A stretch of 64,000 bases of DNA from Acidobacteria bacterium UBA823 (GTDB lineage: Bacteria; Acidobacteriota; Vicinamibacteria; Vicinamibacterales; UBA823), in the NCBI GenBank assembly GCA_002296225.1, contig DBHR01000087.1:21807-85806 (forward strand), written 5' to 3'. The translations under genes were made by a program, and so were the position numbers. Positions 1-9,216 of this stretch are shown here, piece after piece. The notes beneath the pieces are model-generated. The model had not been told where the DNA came from and did no database searches. It worked only from the letters and a program-made list of their open reading frames with translations. Every line of letters starts with the position of its first letter. Positions within the stretch are counted from its first letter, which is position 1.

Positions 1-1
1 C

Positions 2-760
2 GTCGACGACTTCCGCCGAATCGCAGAGCACCGGCGTCTAGTCGTGCCCGGCGTGGTACTGCAATACACCGTCATGCCCATGCTCGGGTGGAGCCTCGGC
101 TATCTGTTTGACCTACCCACCGAGTTTGCGGTCGGACTCGTGTTGGTCTCGTCGTGCCCAGGCGGCACGGCGTCAAACGTCATCTCGTTCCTGGCTAAAG
201 CCGACGTGGCGCTCTCGGTGACGATGACCGCCCTATCGACGCTGCTTGCCGTCGCGATGACTCCGACGCTGACGGCGCTACTCGCCGGTAGTCGGGTCGA
301 GGTGCCCGCCGCCGGTCTGCTCCTAAGCACCGTTCAGGTCGTGATTCTGCCCGTCATCCTCGGGGTGAGCCTCAATCGCTACGCGCCGAAGTTCACGCGG
401 GCCGTCCTGCCAGCCGCACCACTCGTGGCGGTCATCACGATTACCCTCATCGTCGCTTCGATCATCGGCGCGGGGAAGCAACAGGTAATAAACGCCGGCC
501 TTACGCTACTGTTCGCCGTCTTCACGCTGCATGTTGGCGGTTTCGTGCTTGGCTATGCCGCCGGTCGACTGATTCTGGGTCAGGAGCGTGCTGCGCGCAC
601 AGTGTCTATCGAAGTCGGCATGCAGAACTCTGGCCTGGGCGTCGTCCTCGCCCGCCAGAATTTCGCCAGTCCGCTCGTCGCCATTCCGTGTGCGATTTCG
701 GCCGTCATTCACTCGCTCATCGGCAGTCTGGCCGCGGCCGTCTGGCGTCGGAAGCCGTAA
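2..760 (+). CDS. Bile acid:sodium symporter (BASS) family transporter, 5' partial
   Basis: A polytopic inner-membrane protein of the BASS family, which takes up bile acids or other organic anions with sodium. The reading frame is open from base 2, so the N-terminus lies outside the window; a GTG at 44 is only an internal codon. About 252 residues are visible. Family signs are the SSCPGGTASN stretch near residues 50-60 (the conserved substrate/sodium-binding crossover region) and the late GMQNSGLG motif, with about seven hydrophobic helices between them. The C-terminus ends in a short basic tail (WRRKP). The true substrate cannot be told from sequence; bacterial members also move pantoate or 2-keto acids. 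The next gene is convergent and unrelated. Confidence 0.85.
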   Translation, partial: VDDFRRIAEHRRLVVPGVVLQYTVMPMLGWSLGYLFDLPTEFAVGLVLVSSCPGGTASNVISFLAKADVALSVTMTALSTLLAVAMTPTLTALLAGSRVEVPAAGLLLSTVQVVILPVILGVSLNRYAPKFTRAVLPAAPLVAVITITLIVASIIGAGKQQVINAGLTLLFAVFTLHVGGFVLGYAAGRLILGQERAARTVSIEVGMQNSGLGVVLARQNFASPLVAIPCAISAVIHSLIGSLAAAVWRRKP

Positions 761-776
761 TAAGCTAACGAAAACA

Positions 777-1514
777 CTACTTCCACGTCACCTCCATGCC
801 GAAGAAGTGATCGAAAATTCGCCGGGTCGGGTTGTTGCGCGCGTCGTTTTCGGGACTCCGAATGAAAAAATCGATCTGCTGGGTAGCCGGATTGACCGCG
901 CCGGCCGGTGAGCGCTTATCCACCAAGGGGTAGTTCACCGCGAGTGTCTCGCGGTCACGCATCCCCTGCGTGATCATGAAGTGCATCTGGTAGTCCTCAT
1001 ACAGAGTCTCCCCGTTGAGGGTGGCGTGGCCAAACCCCCAGCCAGCCAAGAAAATGAAGGTCTTCGGCCAGTTCGTGTCGCCGCAGCCGGAATCGCCGTG
1101 CTCGTAGATGGACGCTGCGATGCCGCCGTCCTGGCAGGGGCTGAATTCATTAAACCGGTCAATTTCGAGTACCAGCTCCCCATCAGTTAACTGCAGCCGA
1201 GCAACGAATGTGCCCGTATTCTGGATTTCGTTGACGTCAATCTCGACCGTGCCGTCGACCGCGTGCACATCCGATGCGTCGTTGTCGATATGGTCCCATC
1301 CCGACGGGTCGTCGAGGCGACCGACCTGGTAGAGCCGCGATGCCGATAGCACCCAGTGGCCGTCGTATAGGTCGTGTTGTTCGGGCGCATAGAAACCAAC
1401 CTCAGCGCCAGGCTGCTGGCGGGGCGTCGACTGCGCAGAGGCCACCCCTCCCACCGTCATCACCAATATCGTGAAGGGCGCTAGTAACATCCCGCGTATT
1501 GTCGTTGGAAGCAT
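777..1514 (-). CDS. Secreted protein of unknown function
   Basis: A 245-residue protein with a clear N-terminal signal peptide: a hydrophobic stretch at residues 8-25 ending VASAQ, so cleavage near residue 28. The mature part is beta-rich and acidic and contains four cysteines (CQDGG, SGCGD and others), which suggests disulfide bonds in the periplasm. I do not recognise a family. The ATG at 1514 is preceded by AAGGGA at a suitable distance, which supports this start. The gene lies 31 bases downstream of the lipoprotein gene at 1546-2277 on the same strand, so the two may be co-transcribed. No catalytic motif is apparent. Confidence 0.6.
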   Translation of the reverse strand: MLPTTIRGMLLAPFTILVMTVGGVASAQSTPRQQPGAEVGFYAPEQHDLYDGHWVLSASRLYQVGRLDDPSGWDHIDNDASDVHAVDGTVEIDVNEIQNTGTFVARLQLTDGELVLEIDRFNEFSPCQDGGIAASIYEHGDSGCGDTNWPKTFIFLAGWGFGHATLNGETLYEDYQMHFMITQGMRDRETLAVNYPLVDKRSPAGAVNPATQQIDFFIRSPENDARNNPTRRIFDHFFGMEVTWK

Positions 1515-1545
1515 GCGTGATCCCTTTCTTAAAGTGTGGCGAGGC

Positions 1546-2277
1546 TTACCGGTAATCGTAGATCAGGCTGACCGTAGTCGTCTGTTCGGGCTCAACGCGT
1601 ATCGTGCGGCGTACCCGTCCCAGGCGCTCGTGCCAAGACTCAAGGGTGTAGTCACCGGGCGGCAGGTTCTCAATGCGAAACGCGCCGGTCGCGTCGGTGA
1701 CAGCATGAAACGGATGCCGGTCAATCCGAACGAACGCCTGCATCCAACCGTGCACGTCACATTTGACGACCACCATACCCGACTCCTCGACCACTCGTGA
1801 GACACGGAGACCGGCCATTGGTAGCGCGAGGTTCGCCTCCATCGCACCGTAGAGGTGTGTCGTATGCAGTACCGGGTCACTGTTGGTAGCCTCGATCACC
1901 ACGCCAGCAGTCGCCACGCTCACGTGTGGCACAAACTGGCAGCCCTTATTGTCAAGGATAAGCCGTTCGCTGACTACCGGGGGAATCCGTGACTCCGGCA
2001 CGTCCACCAAGGCGACGATGACGTGACGGATGCCGCGACCGGGCCCCACAACCAGGTCTTGCAGTGTGTGCTGCCGGCCGCAGACGTCAGGGTCGGTCGT
2101 GTTCTCGACGATGGTCGGTTCGGCTAGCCGGCCGCCACTCAACCGGATGACGCCAGTCAGCGCCCCCAGCCCAGTATTTTGGGCACGCGCGAGTGAATCC
2201 TCAGCCGCAGAACACGCCACGAGCAGGCTCGCGACAAGCGCACCACACACCATCACCAAGACCGTAGGCACCTGCAC
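1546..2277 (-). CDS. Cupredoxin-like lipoprotein with C-terminal carboxypeptidase-regulatory domain
   Basis: A 243-residue exported protein. The N-terminus has a hydrophobic segment followed by a lipobox-like LVAC (Cys22), so it is probably lipid-anchored. Residues 40-190 carry a cupredoxin-like pattern: a conserved VLHTTHLYG segment followed by the CDVHGWM motif, where Cys, His and Met could ligate copper or simply reflect the fold. Residues 190-243 match a carboxypeptidase regulatory-like (Ig-fold) domain with the usual TDATGAFRIENLPPGDY pattern. Such two-domain proteins are common in Acidobacteriota and Planctomycetes, usually with unknown roles. Whether copper is bound cannot be judged. 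It precedes the secreted protein at 777-1514 on the same strand. Confidence 0.65.
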   Translation of the reverse strand: MQVPTVLVMVCGALVASLLVACSAAEDSLARAQNTGLGALTGVIRLSGGRLAEPTIVENTTDPDVCGRQHTLQDLVVGPGRGIRHVIVALVDVPESRIPPVVSERLILDNKGCQFVPHVSVATAGVVIEATNSDPVLHTTHLYGAMEANLALPMAGLRVSRVVEESGMVVVKCDVHGWMQAFVRIDRHPFHAVTDATGAFRIENLPPGDYTLESWHERLGRVRRTIRVEPEQTTTVSLIYDYR

Positions 2278-2384
2278 TGATGATACCCGGCCGAACGGCT
2301 CAGCCTTTTGCTAAGATGCATGTCTCTAGCCCAGCCGCCCAATGAGGGCCGGTTTCCGGGCGGATAGTTGCCTGAGGAGGCGCT

Positions 2385-3881
2385 GTGGAAGCAGGTGCTT
2401 TTGGTTGGTTCTCGGTCTTGCCACCGGTTCTCGCGATTGGCCTAGCGATCGCCACCCGTCAGGTGACGATCTCGCTAGTCGCCGGCATCTGGGTCGGCTG
2501 GGTTATCCATGCCGGCGGGAATCCCCTAGTCGGAACCGGTGAAGCGATTACGGCGATGATCAACGTGTTCGTCGATGCCGGTCAAACCCGTGTCATCGTG
2601 TTCACGTTGTTGATGGGTTCCCTGCTCATCCTCATGCAGCGGGGCGGCGGAATCGACGGATTCCTTGCCTGGGTCAGCCGCTGGGCATGGTCGCAAACCC
2701 GCCGCGGTGCGCAGCTCATGGCGTCGTTCATCGGCCTCGGGGTGTTCATCGAATCAACGATCACATGCCTCGTCGTCGGGACCGTCTCCCGCCCGCTGTT
2801 CGATCGCTTAAAGATCTCGCGCGAGAAGCTCGCCTACATTTGCGATTCGACCTCCGCACCAGTCTGTATGTTGATCCCGTTCAACGCCTGGGGCGCCACC
2901 GTCCTCAGTTTGCTTGGCGCGCAAGCTGCGCTTGGCAACCTCGGTGACGCTGGGCCGCTCGCTGTGTTTATGGCTGCCGTGCCACTGAACTTCTATTCGA
3001 TCGCGGCCGTCGTTCTCGTTTTTATTGTCGCCGCGAGCGGCTGGCATATCGGCCCGATGAAAGACGCGGAGCGTCGCGCCGAAGTGGAAGGCAAAGTGCT
3101 GCGCGACGACGCCCGCCCGGTCGTTGACGACGAGGTGATTATGACGCCGCGGAAGCCCGGGGCGCCGCCCAAACTAGGGAACATGCTCGTGCCGCTAGTG
3201 GTGATGGTGCTCATGGTCATCGCCGGCATTGGCATCACCGGCACGGCTGGCGTGCAAGCGGCGGGGATCGAGAACCCTGGCCTGATGGACTACCTCAACC
3301 TAGCGTCAGGCTCGACGTCCGTGCTCTGGGCCGTACTGCTCGCACTTGGGCTGATGGCGGTCATGAGTCTGACCCAGGGCCTCTTTTCGATGCAGGAGTA
3401 CGTCGACCTGTCGTTCAAGGGGGCGGGTGGAATGCTACCGCTGGCGGTGCTACTCGCCCTCGCCCTCGCCCTCGGTAGCACGTGCGACGCGATTGGCACC
3501 GGCCCGTTTCTAGCCGGGCAGGTTCAGCCGTTCCTGACCCCGGTGCTCGTGGCGCCCCTTGTGTTCCTGGTAAGCGCCTTTATCGCGTTCTCGACAGGCT
3601 CGAGCTGGGGTACGTTTGCCATCATGTTGCCGTTGGCCGTGCCGCTTGCCGCAACGTTCAACGCCGAAGTCGCCATGGTCTCCCTGCCGCTTGTCGTGAG
3701 TGCGGTGCTGGGCGGCGGTGTTTTCGGTGACCACTGCTCGCCAATTAGCGATACGAGCGTCATCTCGTCAATGGCAGCGGCCAGCGACCATATCGACCAT
3801 GTGCGGACGCAGCTGCCTTACGCGCTGATTGCGGGTGCCGTCGCCTTCACGCTGTATTTGGTCGTCGGAATCATGGCCTGA
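2385..3881 (+). CDS. Na+/H+ antiporter, NhaC family
   Basis: A 498-residue inner-membrane antiporter exchanging sodium for protons. It has about 12 hydrophobic helices and the NhaC-family signature GDHCSPISDTSVIS near residue 450, which holds the acidic and polar residues of the ion path. An earlier conserved segment, IGTGPF after STCDA, also fits. The start is GTG at 2385, chosen because GAGGAGG lies just upstream at normal spacing. An amino-acid/sodium exchange role (as in some Bacillus and Acidobacteriota members) is also possible, because NhaC-type proteins include malate/lactate and tyrosine/sodium antiporters. It ends 8 bases before the convergent M28 peptidase gene. Confidence 0.85.
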   Translation: MEAGAFGWFSVLPPVLAIGLAIATRQVTISLVAGIWVGWVIHAGGNPLVGTGEAITAMINVFVDAGQTRVIVFTLLMGSLLILMQRGGGIDGFLAWVSRWAWSQTRRGAQLMASFIGLGVFIESTITCLVVGTVSRPLFDRLKISREKLAYICDSTSAPVCMLIPFNAWGATVLSLLGAQAALGNLGDAGPLAVFMAAVPLNFYSIAAVVLVFIVAASGWHIGPMKDAERRAEVEGKVLRDDARPVVDDEVIMTPRKPGAPPKLGNMLVPLVVMVLMVIAGIGITGTAGVQAAGIENPGLMDYLNLASGSTSVLWAVLLALGLMAVMSLTQGLFSMQEYVDLSFKGAGGMLPLAVLLALALALGSTCDAIGTGPFLAGQVQPFLTPVLVAPLVFLVSAFIAFSTGSSWGTFAIMLPLAVPLAATFNAEVAMVSLPLVVSAVLGGGVFGDHCSPISDTSVISSMAAASDHIDHVRTQLPYALIAGAVAFTLYLVVGIMA

Positions 3882-3889
3882 GTCACGCC

Positions 3890-6115
3890 TTACCCAGCCA
3901 CTCGGTGCATTAGCGCGGTGGCATCATCAACCTGGTCAGCCAACGTTTCAAGGGCCTCAGCAACGCGCGTCACGAACCCGGTGGCTTGGCTCCACTCTTC
4001 CCGTTCGAGGCTTTCACGGATCCCCGGAAGCGTCTTCACGCCGTAGCCCGTATACAGGCCCGGCGCGTAGATGAGATGCTTGAACCAGTCGCGTTGGGGT
4101 AGCCCCACCCGCAGGGCCAGCGCTCGCTCTGACGTGAAGAGTAGCTGGTTTAGCTTGGCGACGTCCTCCATGCGGGCTCCGAGCGCTGCACTGCTCACCC
4201 CATCCAGTCGGCGGAGCGCCAGCTCGTACGCCGAGCCGGCCATACCAAGCCTCGACAGTGCCGTGCGGACGGGTTCGAGGTCGAGGCTCGGCGGCTCGTC
4301 GAGCGATTGGTAGAGCGTCTCAATTTCCTCCACGTATGTTTCGATCGTGGTCGCGTAGTCAACAAAGTTGAACGGCAGAACCGTCGCGTCGGCGAGCCGA
4401 AGGATGGTCGTGCCTACGGTCTGGGAGAGCGCACGAATGTGGGCAAAATCAGTGTCCGAGAAGGTTGTATACCAGTCGAACGAGTCGTATTTCGAGTGAT
4501 AGACACCACTGCTCGAGCTATCGCCGCTAAAACCTAGGTTCAAAGAAGCGACGGTCAGGTGGTCAAGGAACACCGTGTAGTCCGACCCTGATCCAAGCGC
4601 ACCGATTGAAAACCCCTCTGACGACTCGATGGCCGCGCGTGCCGCGTCGTCCTCTGCCGTTTCCAGTCGTCGCGCCAAGAGTTCCTCACGGACCGACCCA
4701 CCACCCCGCGGACCCGGAACGTCGCGCGCCACCTCGTTGATGAACTGCTGCAGCGAATGCGAACCACCGGCCGACAGCCAACCACGGTTCGTGCTGTCAG
4801 TGTTGATATAGGCAACGGCGTTTGCGCGCAGCTCCACCGCGTGCTTCTCGCCCCACTCAGTTGAGCCCAGTAGCCCCCATTCCTCGCCGTCCCAGGCCGC
4901 AAGGATAATCGTCCGTTTCGGACGCCAGCCCTGCTGCAGAAGTTCGGCGAGGCCGCGCGCGGTCTCCATGAGCGCCACATTGCCGCTAGTGGGGTCGGCG
5001 GCGCCGTTGACCCAAGCGTCGTGATGGTTGCCATGGAGAATCCACTGATCGGGAAAATCTGTGCCGTCGATGCGAACGACCACGTTGTAGAGCGGCCGCG
5101 TCTGCCAGTCGAATGAGAGCTTCATGTGGACCCTGGCCGGGCCGGGCCCGATCCGATAGGTGATGGGTAACGCGCCGCGCCAGTCCTCGGGAGCCACCGG
5201 GCCCCCCAGCGCGTCGAGCAGCGGCTCGGCGTCGGCGTAAGAGATTGGGAGCACAGGAATCTTCAGGATAGTCGTCGCGTCGACTCGGTTGAGCTTCCGT
5301 ACGCCCGGCTCGCTACCCCATCCCGGCGTCAGCGGGTCTCCAGGATAGACGGGCATATCCATAACGCTGCCGCGCTGCACGCCAAACGCCGGGCGGAACG
5401 GGCCGTCGGGATAGACCTCGCCCTGGTAGTAGCCGTCTTCCTTCGGGTCCGAATAGATGATGCACCCGACCGCGCCGTGCTCCCAAGCGAGCTTCGGCTT
5501 GATGCCGCGCCAGCTCCGGCCGTACTTGGCAATGACGACCTTGCCCGCGACGTCGATTCCAAGCTCTTCGAGCCGCTCGTAGTCCTCGGGGATACCATAG
5601 TTGACGTAGACTAAATCGGCTGTGACATCGCCGTCGGCCGAATAAGCGTTATAGCTCGGCAGCCCCCCCACATCACCAGAATCCTTGTCTTGCGAAATTC
5701 TTGGCTCTTCGAGACTCAGGCGGAACCGCGTTGGCGCGATCAACTCGACAACGCGTTCGACCGGCATCGGCATCAGCGCCTCGTGCTCTTCGATCCGCGC
5801 CTCGAGGCCCCAACTGCTGAGCTGCTCCACCATATATAGCGCGACTTGGCGGCTGCCCGGAGAGCCCGCATGGTGCGGCTCCTCCGTAATGACGCGCATA
5901 TACTCACGTAGACGGTCGGGATCGGGCACGGCGCGGAATGCCTCCTCGCGTTCACGCTGCGCCGCCACCTCGTCTTGGAGGAATCCTCGCAACGCGGCCT
6001 CCTGGGACAGCACCACCGAACCTGGCACCGCAAAAGCCACGAGGCACACTGCCAGCGTCGCATGACCGACTAGCGCCTGACGGCTCCGCGGTCGGTGGTG
6101 CGTTCTCTGATACAT
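3890..6115 (-). CDS. M28 metallopeptidase, glutamate carboxypeptidase II / transferrin-receptor-like
   Basis: A 741-residue exported di-zinc peptidase. Order of domains: signal/anchor segment (residues 18-38), protease-associated (PA) insert (about 150-300), M28 catalytic domain (about 360-590), and transferrin-receptor-like dimerisation domain (620-735). Probable zinc ligands lie in GNHHDAW, ADPTSGN, WDGEEWG, NTDSTN and YHSKYDS, so all five classical ligands appear present. This architecture matches PSMA/GCPII-like exopeptidases, which release C-terminal residues from peptides; bacterial homologues probably scavenge peptides in the periplasm. The ATG at 6115 follows an AT-rich region with a candidate promoter (6191-6218). 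The gene is convergent with the NhaC gene. Confidence 0.9.
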   Translation of the reverse strand: MYQRTHHRPRSRQALVGHATLAVCLVAFAVPGSVVLSQEAALRGFLQDEVAAQREREEAFRAVPDPDRLREYMRVITEEPHHAGSPGSRQVALYMVEQLSSWGLEARIEEHEALMPMPVERVVELIAPTRFRLSLEEPRISQDKDSGDVGGLPSYNAYSADGDVTADLVYVNYGIPEDYERLEELGIDVAGKVVIAKYGRSWRGIKPKLAWEHGAVGCIIYSDPKEDGYYQGEVYPDGPFRPAFGVQRGSVMDMPVYPGDPLTPGWGSEPGVRKLNRVDATTILKIPVLPISYADAEPLLDALGGPVAPEDWRGALPITYRIGPGPARVHMKLSFDWQTRPLYNVVVRIDGTDFPDQWILHGNHHDAWVNGAADPTSGNVALMETARGLAELLQQGWRPKRTIILAAWDGEEWGLLGSTEWGEKHAVELRANAVAYINTDSTNRGWLSAGGSHSLQQFINEVARDVPGPRGGGSVREELLARRLETAEDDAARAAIESSEGFSIGALGSGSDYTVFLDHLTVASLNLGFSGDSSSSGVYHSKYDSFDWYTTFSDTDFAHIRALSQTVGTTILRLADATVLPFNFVDYATTIETYVEEIETLYQSLDEPPSLDLEPVRTALSRLGMAGSAYELALRRLDGVSSAALGARMEDVAKLNQLLFTSERALALRVGLPQRDWFKHLIYAPGLYTGYGVKTLPGIRESLEREEWSQATGFVTRVAEALETLADQVDDATALMHRVAG

Positions 6116-6190
6116 GTTGCCCTCTCATTTCTCCGGTGACGCTGCGCGCACCGTGAACTAGCTCTCAATCAACCAGTCGCCGAATATCAA

Positions 6191-6218
6191 AAATTAAGCT
6201 AAGAATGATTTGTGTAAA
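6191..6218 (-). promoter_or_regulatory. Candidate sigma-70 promoter for the M28 peptidase gene
   Basis: On the minus strand TTTACA (6218-6213) and TAATTT (6196-6191) are separated by 16 bases, inside an unusually AT-rich stretch (about 6183-6235) in otherwise GC-rich DNA. Transcription would start near 6184 and leave a leader of about 70 bases before the ATG at 6115. This rests on pattern only. Confidence 0.35.
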
Positions 6219-6248
6219 AAGAACCGTACAACTTCTTGTCATGCGGCC

Positions 6249-7229
6249 CTATTCATGGCCGCGCACTGGGTGCGGCTGATACCGCTCCTCGAGTGCAACG
6301 CATTCCGCATCGTCCAACCTAATGTCAAGCGCTTCCACCGCCTGATCGAGCTGCTTGATCTTCGATGCACCGATGATCGGCGCCGTTACACCCGACTGGC
6401 CCAGCAGCCACGCCAGTGACACCTGCGCTGCTGACACGCCGCGCGCCTTGGCCACCTCAACGACCCGGTTCACAACATCGAAATCTGCGTCGGTGTAGTA
6501 CATCCTTTGTGCGAACGTATCGCTTTTAGACCGTTTAGTTGCCCCCAAGCCCTCCCGACGCCGGTTGCCGGCGAGAAACCCCCTTGCCAGTGGACTCCAC
6601 GGAATGACACCAATCCCTTCCTCGCGGCAAAGTGGCATCATCTCCCGCTCTTCCTCACGGTAGACAAGGTTGTAGTGGTTCTGCATCGAAACGAAACGGG
6701 CCCAGCCGTGTTGGTCTGACAGATGCAGGGCCTTCATAAACTGCCAGGCGTACATGCTCGACGCACCGATGTACCGCGCCTTCCCGGCCAGGACGATATC
6801 GTTCAACGCACACAGGGTCTCCTCAATCGGTGTGTCTGGATCCCATCGGTGGACCTGATACAGGTCGACGTAATCGACACCGAGCCGGCGCAGGGATGCA
6901 TCGATCGCACTGAAGAGATGTTTACGCGACAAACCCCGATCGTTCGGTCCATCACCTATAGGATAGAAGGCCTTGGTCGCAATGACGGCCTCATCGCGCG
7001 GGATGAGCTCCTTGAGGACTCGGCCAACGATCTCCTCGGTGACGCCGACGGAGTACATGTCAGCCGTATCAAAAAAATTGATACCGTGCTCCAACGCTCG
7101 CACAAAGAACGGTCGGCTTTCGTTCTCCGGCAGCACCCAGTCGTGCCAGCCGGGGTCACCGTAGGTCATCGTGCCGAAGCAGATTCGGGATACCTTCAAG
7201 CCAGTGGAACCGAGATTCACGTAATCCAT
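6249..7229 (-). CDS. Aldo/keto reductase
   Basis: A cytoplasmic NADPH-dependent oxidoreductase, about 326 residues from the ATG at 7229. A longer frame to 7358 exists, but the family's usual N-terminus (the MDYVNLGSTGLKVS region) begins at 7229, so that start was chosen. The catalytic tetrad can be placed: Asp and Tyr in DTADMYS, Lys in ATKAFYP and His in YQVHRWD. Later motifs IGASSM and the LLGQSGVTAPIIGAS segment, which binds the NADP phosphate region, also fit. Closest in layout to the YajO/YhdN-like AKR group acting on small aldehydes and ketones; the substrate is unknown. It is divergent from the amidohydrolase gene, with about 120 bases between the two starts. Confidence 0.9.
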   Translation of the reverse strand: MDYVNLGSTGLKVSRICFGTMTYGDPGWHDWVLPENESRPFFVRALEHGINFFDTADMYSVGVTEEIVGRVLKELIPRDEAVIATKAFYPIGDGPNDRGLSRKHLFSAIDASLRRLGVDYVDLYQVHRWDPDTPIEETLCALNDIVLAGKARYIGASSMYAWQFMKALHLSDQHGWARFVSMQNHYNLVYREEEREMMPLCREEGIGVIPWSPLARGFLAGNRRREGLGATKRSKSDTFAQRMYYTDADFDVVNRVVEVAKARGVSAAQVSLAWLLGQSGVTAPIIGASKIKQLDQAVEALDIRLDDAECVALEERYQPHPVRGHE

Positions 7230-7351
7230 GGGGTCAATCGCCCGTTCTAATTCCGCCGCGAAAGGCAACCAGACTATCACGGTGGCTATGGTCGAAAAGA
7301 CGTCGTCCTCTAGCTGTCGGCTGTAGGCTATAAGTAGGAGGGTGGTGCAAC

Positions 7352-8311
7352 ATGCCACAGCCTATTCCGCTAGGAGCGACTCCGTTAGCAAAGCTGAAAG
7401 GACACCTTGTGACCATCAATGACGCACACTGCCACTTTTTCTCAGAGGGCTTCTTCGGTGCGCTCGCTAGAGAACGGGCTGGCAGCAGCACTCCTGACTC
7501 GGTCGAGGCGATCACGGGCTCCCTCAAATGGGAGGCGCCGGGCAATCTGACGACGCTGGCCGACCGGTGGGTGGCTGAGTTAAACAAACATGGGGTGAAT
7601 CGCGCCGCACTCATCGCCAGCGTGCCCGGCGACGAGGACTCGGTCGCTTCGGCTGTGGCGAAGTATCCGGACCGGTTCGTCGGACTTTTCATGTTAAATC
7701 CGCAGCAGCCCGATGCTGCCGACCGCTGTACCCGCGCGCTCACTGAGCTCGGGCTGCACGGTCTTTGCATCTTTCCAGCGATGCACCGGTTTGCCCTCGA
7801 TTCACAGCAAGCCGCCCGCATCTTCGAACTCGCTGCAATACATAACGCAAAGTCGGTCTTTGTGCACTGTGGCATGTTGTCGGTCGGTATCAGAAAGAAG
7901 CTGGGTCTCCCGAGTCGTTTTGACATCCGGCTCGGTGACCCCCTCGCACTTATTCCGATCGCAAGCACATATCCGGACTTGACGTTCGTAATCCCCCACT
8001 TCGCAGCGGGGTTCACGCGAGAAGGACTCATGGCGGCCAGCCTCTGTCCTAATATTGTCTTCGACACGTCGAGCTCGAACGGCTGGATCAAATACCACCC
8101 GGGGCTGACGCTGACCGACGTATTTCGGCAGGCACTCAGCATTCTGGGACCTTCACAACTCATGTTCGGGACTGATTCGTCGTTCTTCCCGCGCGGTTGG
8201 CAGCGGCCAATCTTCGAGCAGCAATGCGCGATCTTACGAGAACTTGGCGTCGAGGGCGACACGCAGCGGGAGATCTTTAGCGGCACCTTCGAACGGATCT
8301 ATGGTGCGTAA
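7352..8311 (+). CDS. Amidohydrolase family (amidohydrolase-2) metal-dependent hydrolase
   Basis: A 319-residue TIM-barrel hydrolase. The N-terminal DAHCHF supplies the HxH metal ligands; later conserved positions are a His in VHCGM, a His in VIPHFAAG and the Asp of FGTDSSF near the C-terminus. Members include ACMSD-like decarboxylases and 2-pyrone or gamma-lactone hydrolases, so either hydrolysis or decarboxylation is possible. Two starts compete: ATG 7352 with AGGAGG 10 bases upstream, and GTG 7409 with AAAGGA 6 bases upstream. The later start begins right before the HxH motif and is close to the usual family length. A 350-codon frame on the opposite strand is a GC-driven shadow. Confidence 0.8.
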   Translation: MPQPIPLGATPLAKLKGHLVTINDAHCHFFSEGFFGALARERAGSSTPDSVEAITGSLKWEAPGNLTTLADRWVAELNKHGVNRAALIASVPGDEDSVASAVAKYPDRFVGLFMLNPQQPDAADRCTRALTELGLHGLCIFPAMHRFALDSQQAARIFELAAIHNAKSVFVHCGMLSVGIRKKLGLPSRFDIRLGDPLALIPIASTYPDLTFVIPHFAAGFTREGLMAASLCPNIVFDTSSSNGWIKYHPGLTLTDVFRQALSILGPSQLMFGTDSSFFPRGWQRPIFEQQCAILRELGVEGDTQREIFSGTFERIYGA

Positions 8312-8337
8312 CTTCGCGTAACGTTACAATTAAATTG

Positions 8338-8886
8338 GTGATCGGCCCGCTATTCCCCGCACTCGTGCTTTCAATCGTCATCCTGCTTCACTTCGGATGC
8401 GGAGGAGTTTCGCCAAGCGATCCGGCCGGCTCCACATCCGAGGCAGGCAGCCCCACTGCCGCAGTGACTACTGCGACGTTCGCGTCGAAACCTGAGAGGC
8501 TCGCCGTCGCGGCGTATGCTGTCAACGGTGTCGACGTTGAGCTGCTCGACATCTCGCGAACCGGTGCGGACACGATCACGGTTCAGTGGCAGTACCGGAC
8601 GGAGTTGACCCCAAGTGTCCGGCTCGACGCCGGCGACGACCCCTACGGATTGACCCGTGACGCCTACCTCTACGACAGTGCTCATGAGAAGAAGTACATG
8701 GTTGTCGAAGATGATTCGGGTCGGCCGGTAACAAGCATCCATATCGACGACGGGAGGCTGACCGTCTCGCCCGACGCACCGCTCACTGCGTGGGCCAAGT
8801 TCCCTGCTCCACCTACCGATGTCGAACAAGTCGCCATCCACCTGCCCGGCGTCGAACTATTTGAGAGTGTGGCCCTCAGTCAGTAG
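8338..8886 (+). CDS. Small exported (possibly lipid-anchored) protein, unknown function
   Basis: About 182 residues. A hydrophobic N-terminus (residues 4-19) runs into FGCGG, a weak lipobox because position -3 is His, followed by a Ser/Thr/Ala-rich linker and a compact beta-rich domain. I recognise no family. No ATG is available; TTG 8335 or GTG 8338 must be used. TACAAT at 8325-8330 would place a transcription start within a base or two of the GTG, so a leaderless message is possible. No Shine-Dalgarno motif is seen, which agrees. The gene sits between the amidohydrolase and the ABC ATPase on the same strand. Confidence 0.5.
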   Translation: MIGPLFPALVLSIVILLHFGCGGVSPSDPAGSTSEAGSPTAAVTTATFASKPERLAVAAYAVNGVDVELLDISRTGADTITVQWQYRTELTPSVRLDAGDDPYGLTRDAYLYDSAHEKKYMVVEDDSGRPVTSIHIDDGRLTVSPDAPLTAWAKFPAPPTDVEQVAIHLPGVELFESVALSQ

Positions 8887-9051
8887 TTCGATCCACTTCG
8901 CGCTCCGCATTGAACCTCGGCTTGGATCTCTTCAAGGGTTCGGTCACAATTTCAGCGCTTCTCTGCGGCATGCAGGTAACCGAAACGATTACTCAGAAGC
9001 TTCAAACTCAAAATGTGGCTCTCACGGTAAGATGACAACTGCGGCGGCATC

Positions 9052-9216
9052 ATGAACTTCTACGAGCAGGGCCGTGACATCCTTCGCTTCTTTCGACCCT
9101 ATCGCGACCAGCTGCCCAGCCGGGACGACATTCAGCGCGTCTCGGATATTTCCGTTGACCACATCTTCGCGCTACAGTCCCGCCACCCCAGCCCTCAGAG
9201 GTGTTCGAACGAATGA
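9052..9216 (+). CDS. 54-residue ORF translationally coupled to the ABC ATPase
   Basis: A short frame from ATG 9052 to TGA 9216 that overlaps the next start as ATGA (9213-9216), the classic arrangement for translational coupling. The product is charged and soluble, with an aromatic N-terminal half (DILRFFRPYRDQ) and no membrane segment. The first 30 residues vaguely recall the N-terminus of YqeG-type HAD phosphatases, so it could be a remnant of such a gene or a genuine small partner protein. It was found by direct reading of the region before the ATPase. The stretch 8887-9051 upstream holds nothing I can name. Confidence 0.4.
   Translation: MNFYEQGRDILRFFRPYRDQLPSRDDIQRVSDISVDHIFALQSRHPSPQRCSNE

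Noticed and set aside
7234..8286. 350-codon open frame on the minus strand opposite the amidohydrolase
   Set aside because: It is rich in Ser, Arg and Pro with no domain pattern, while the plus-strand frame has clear metal-binding motifs; GC-driven shadow.
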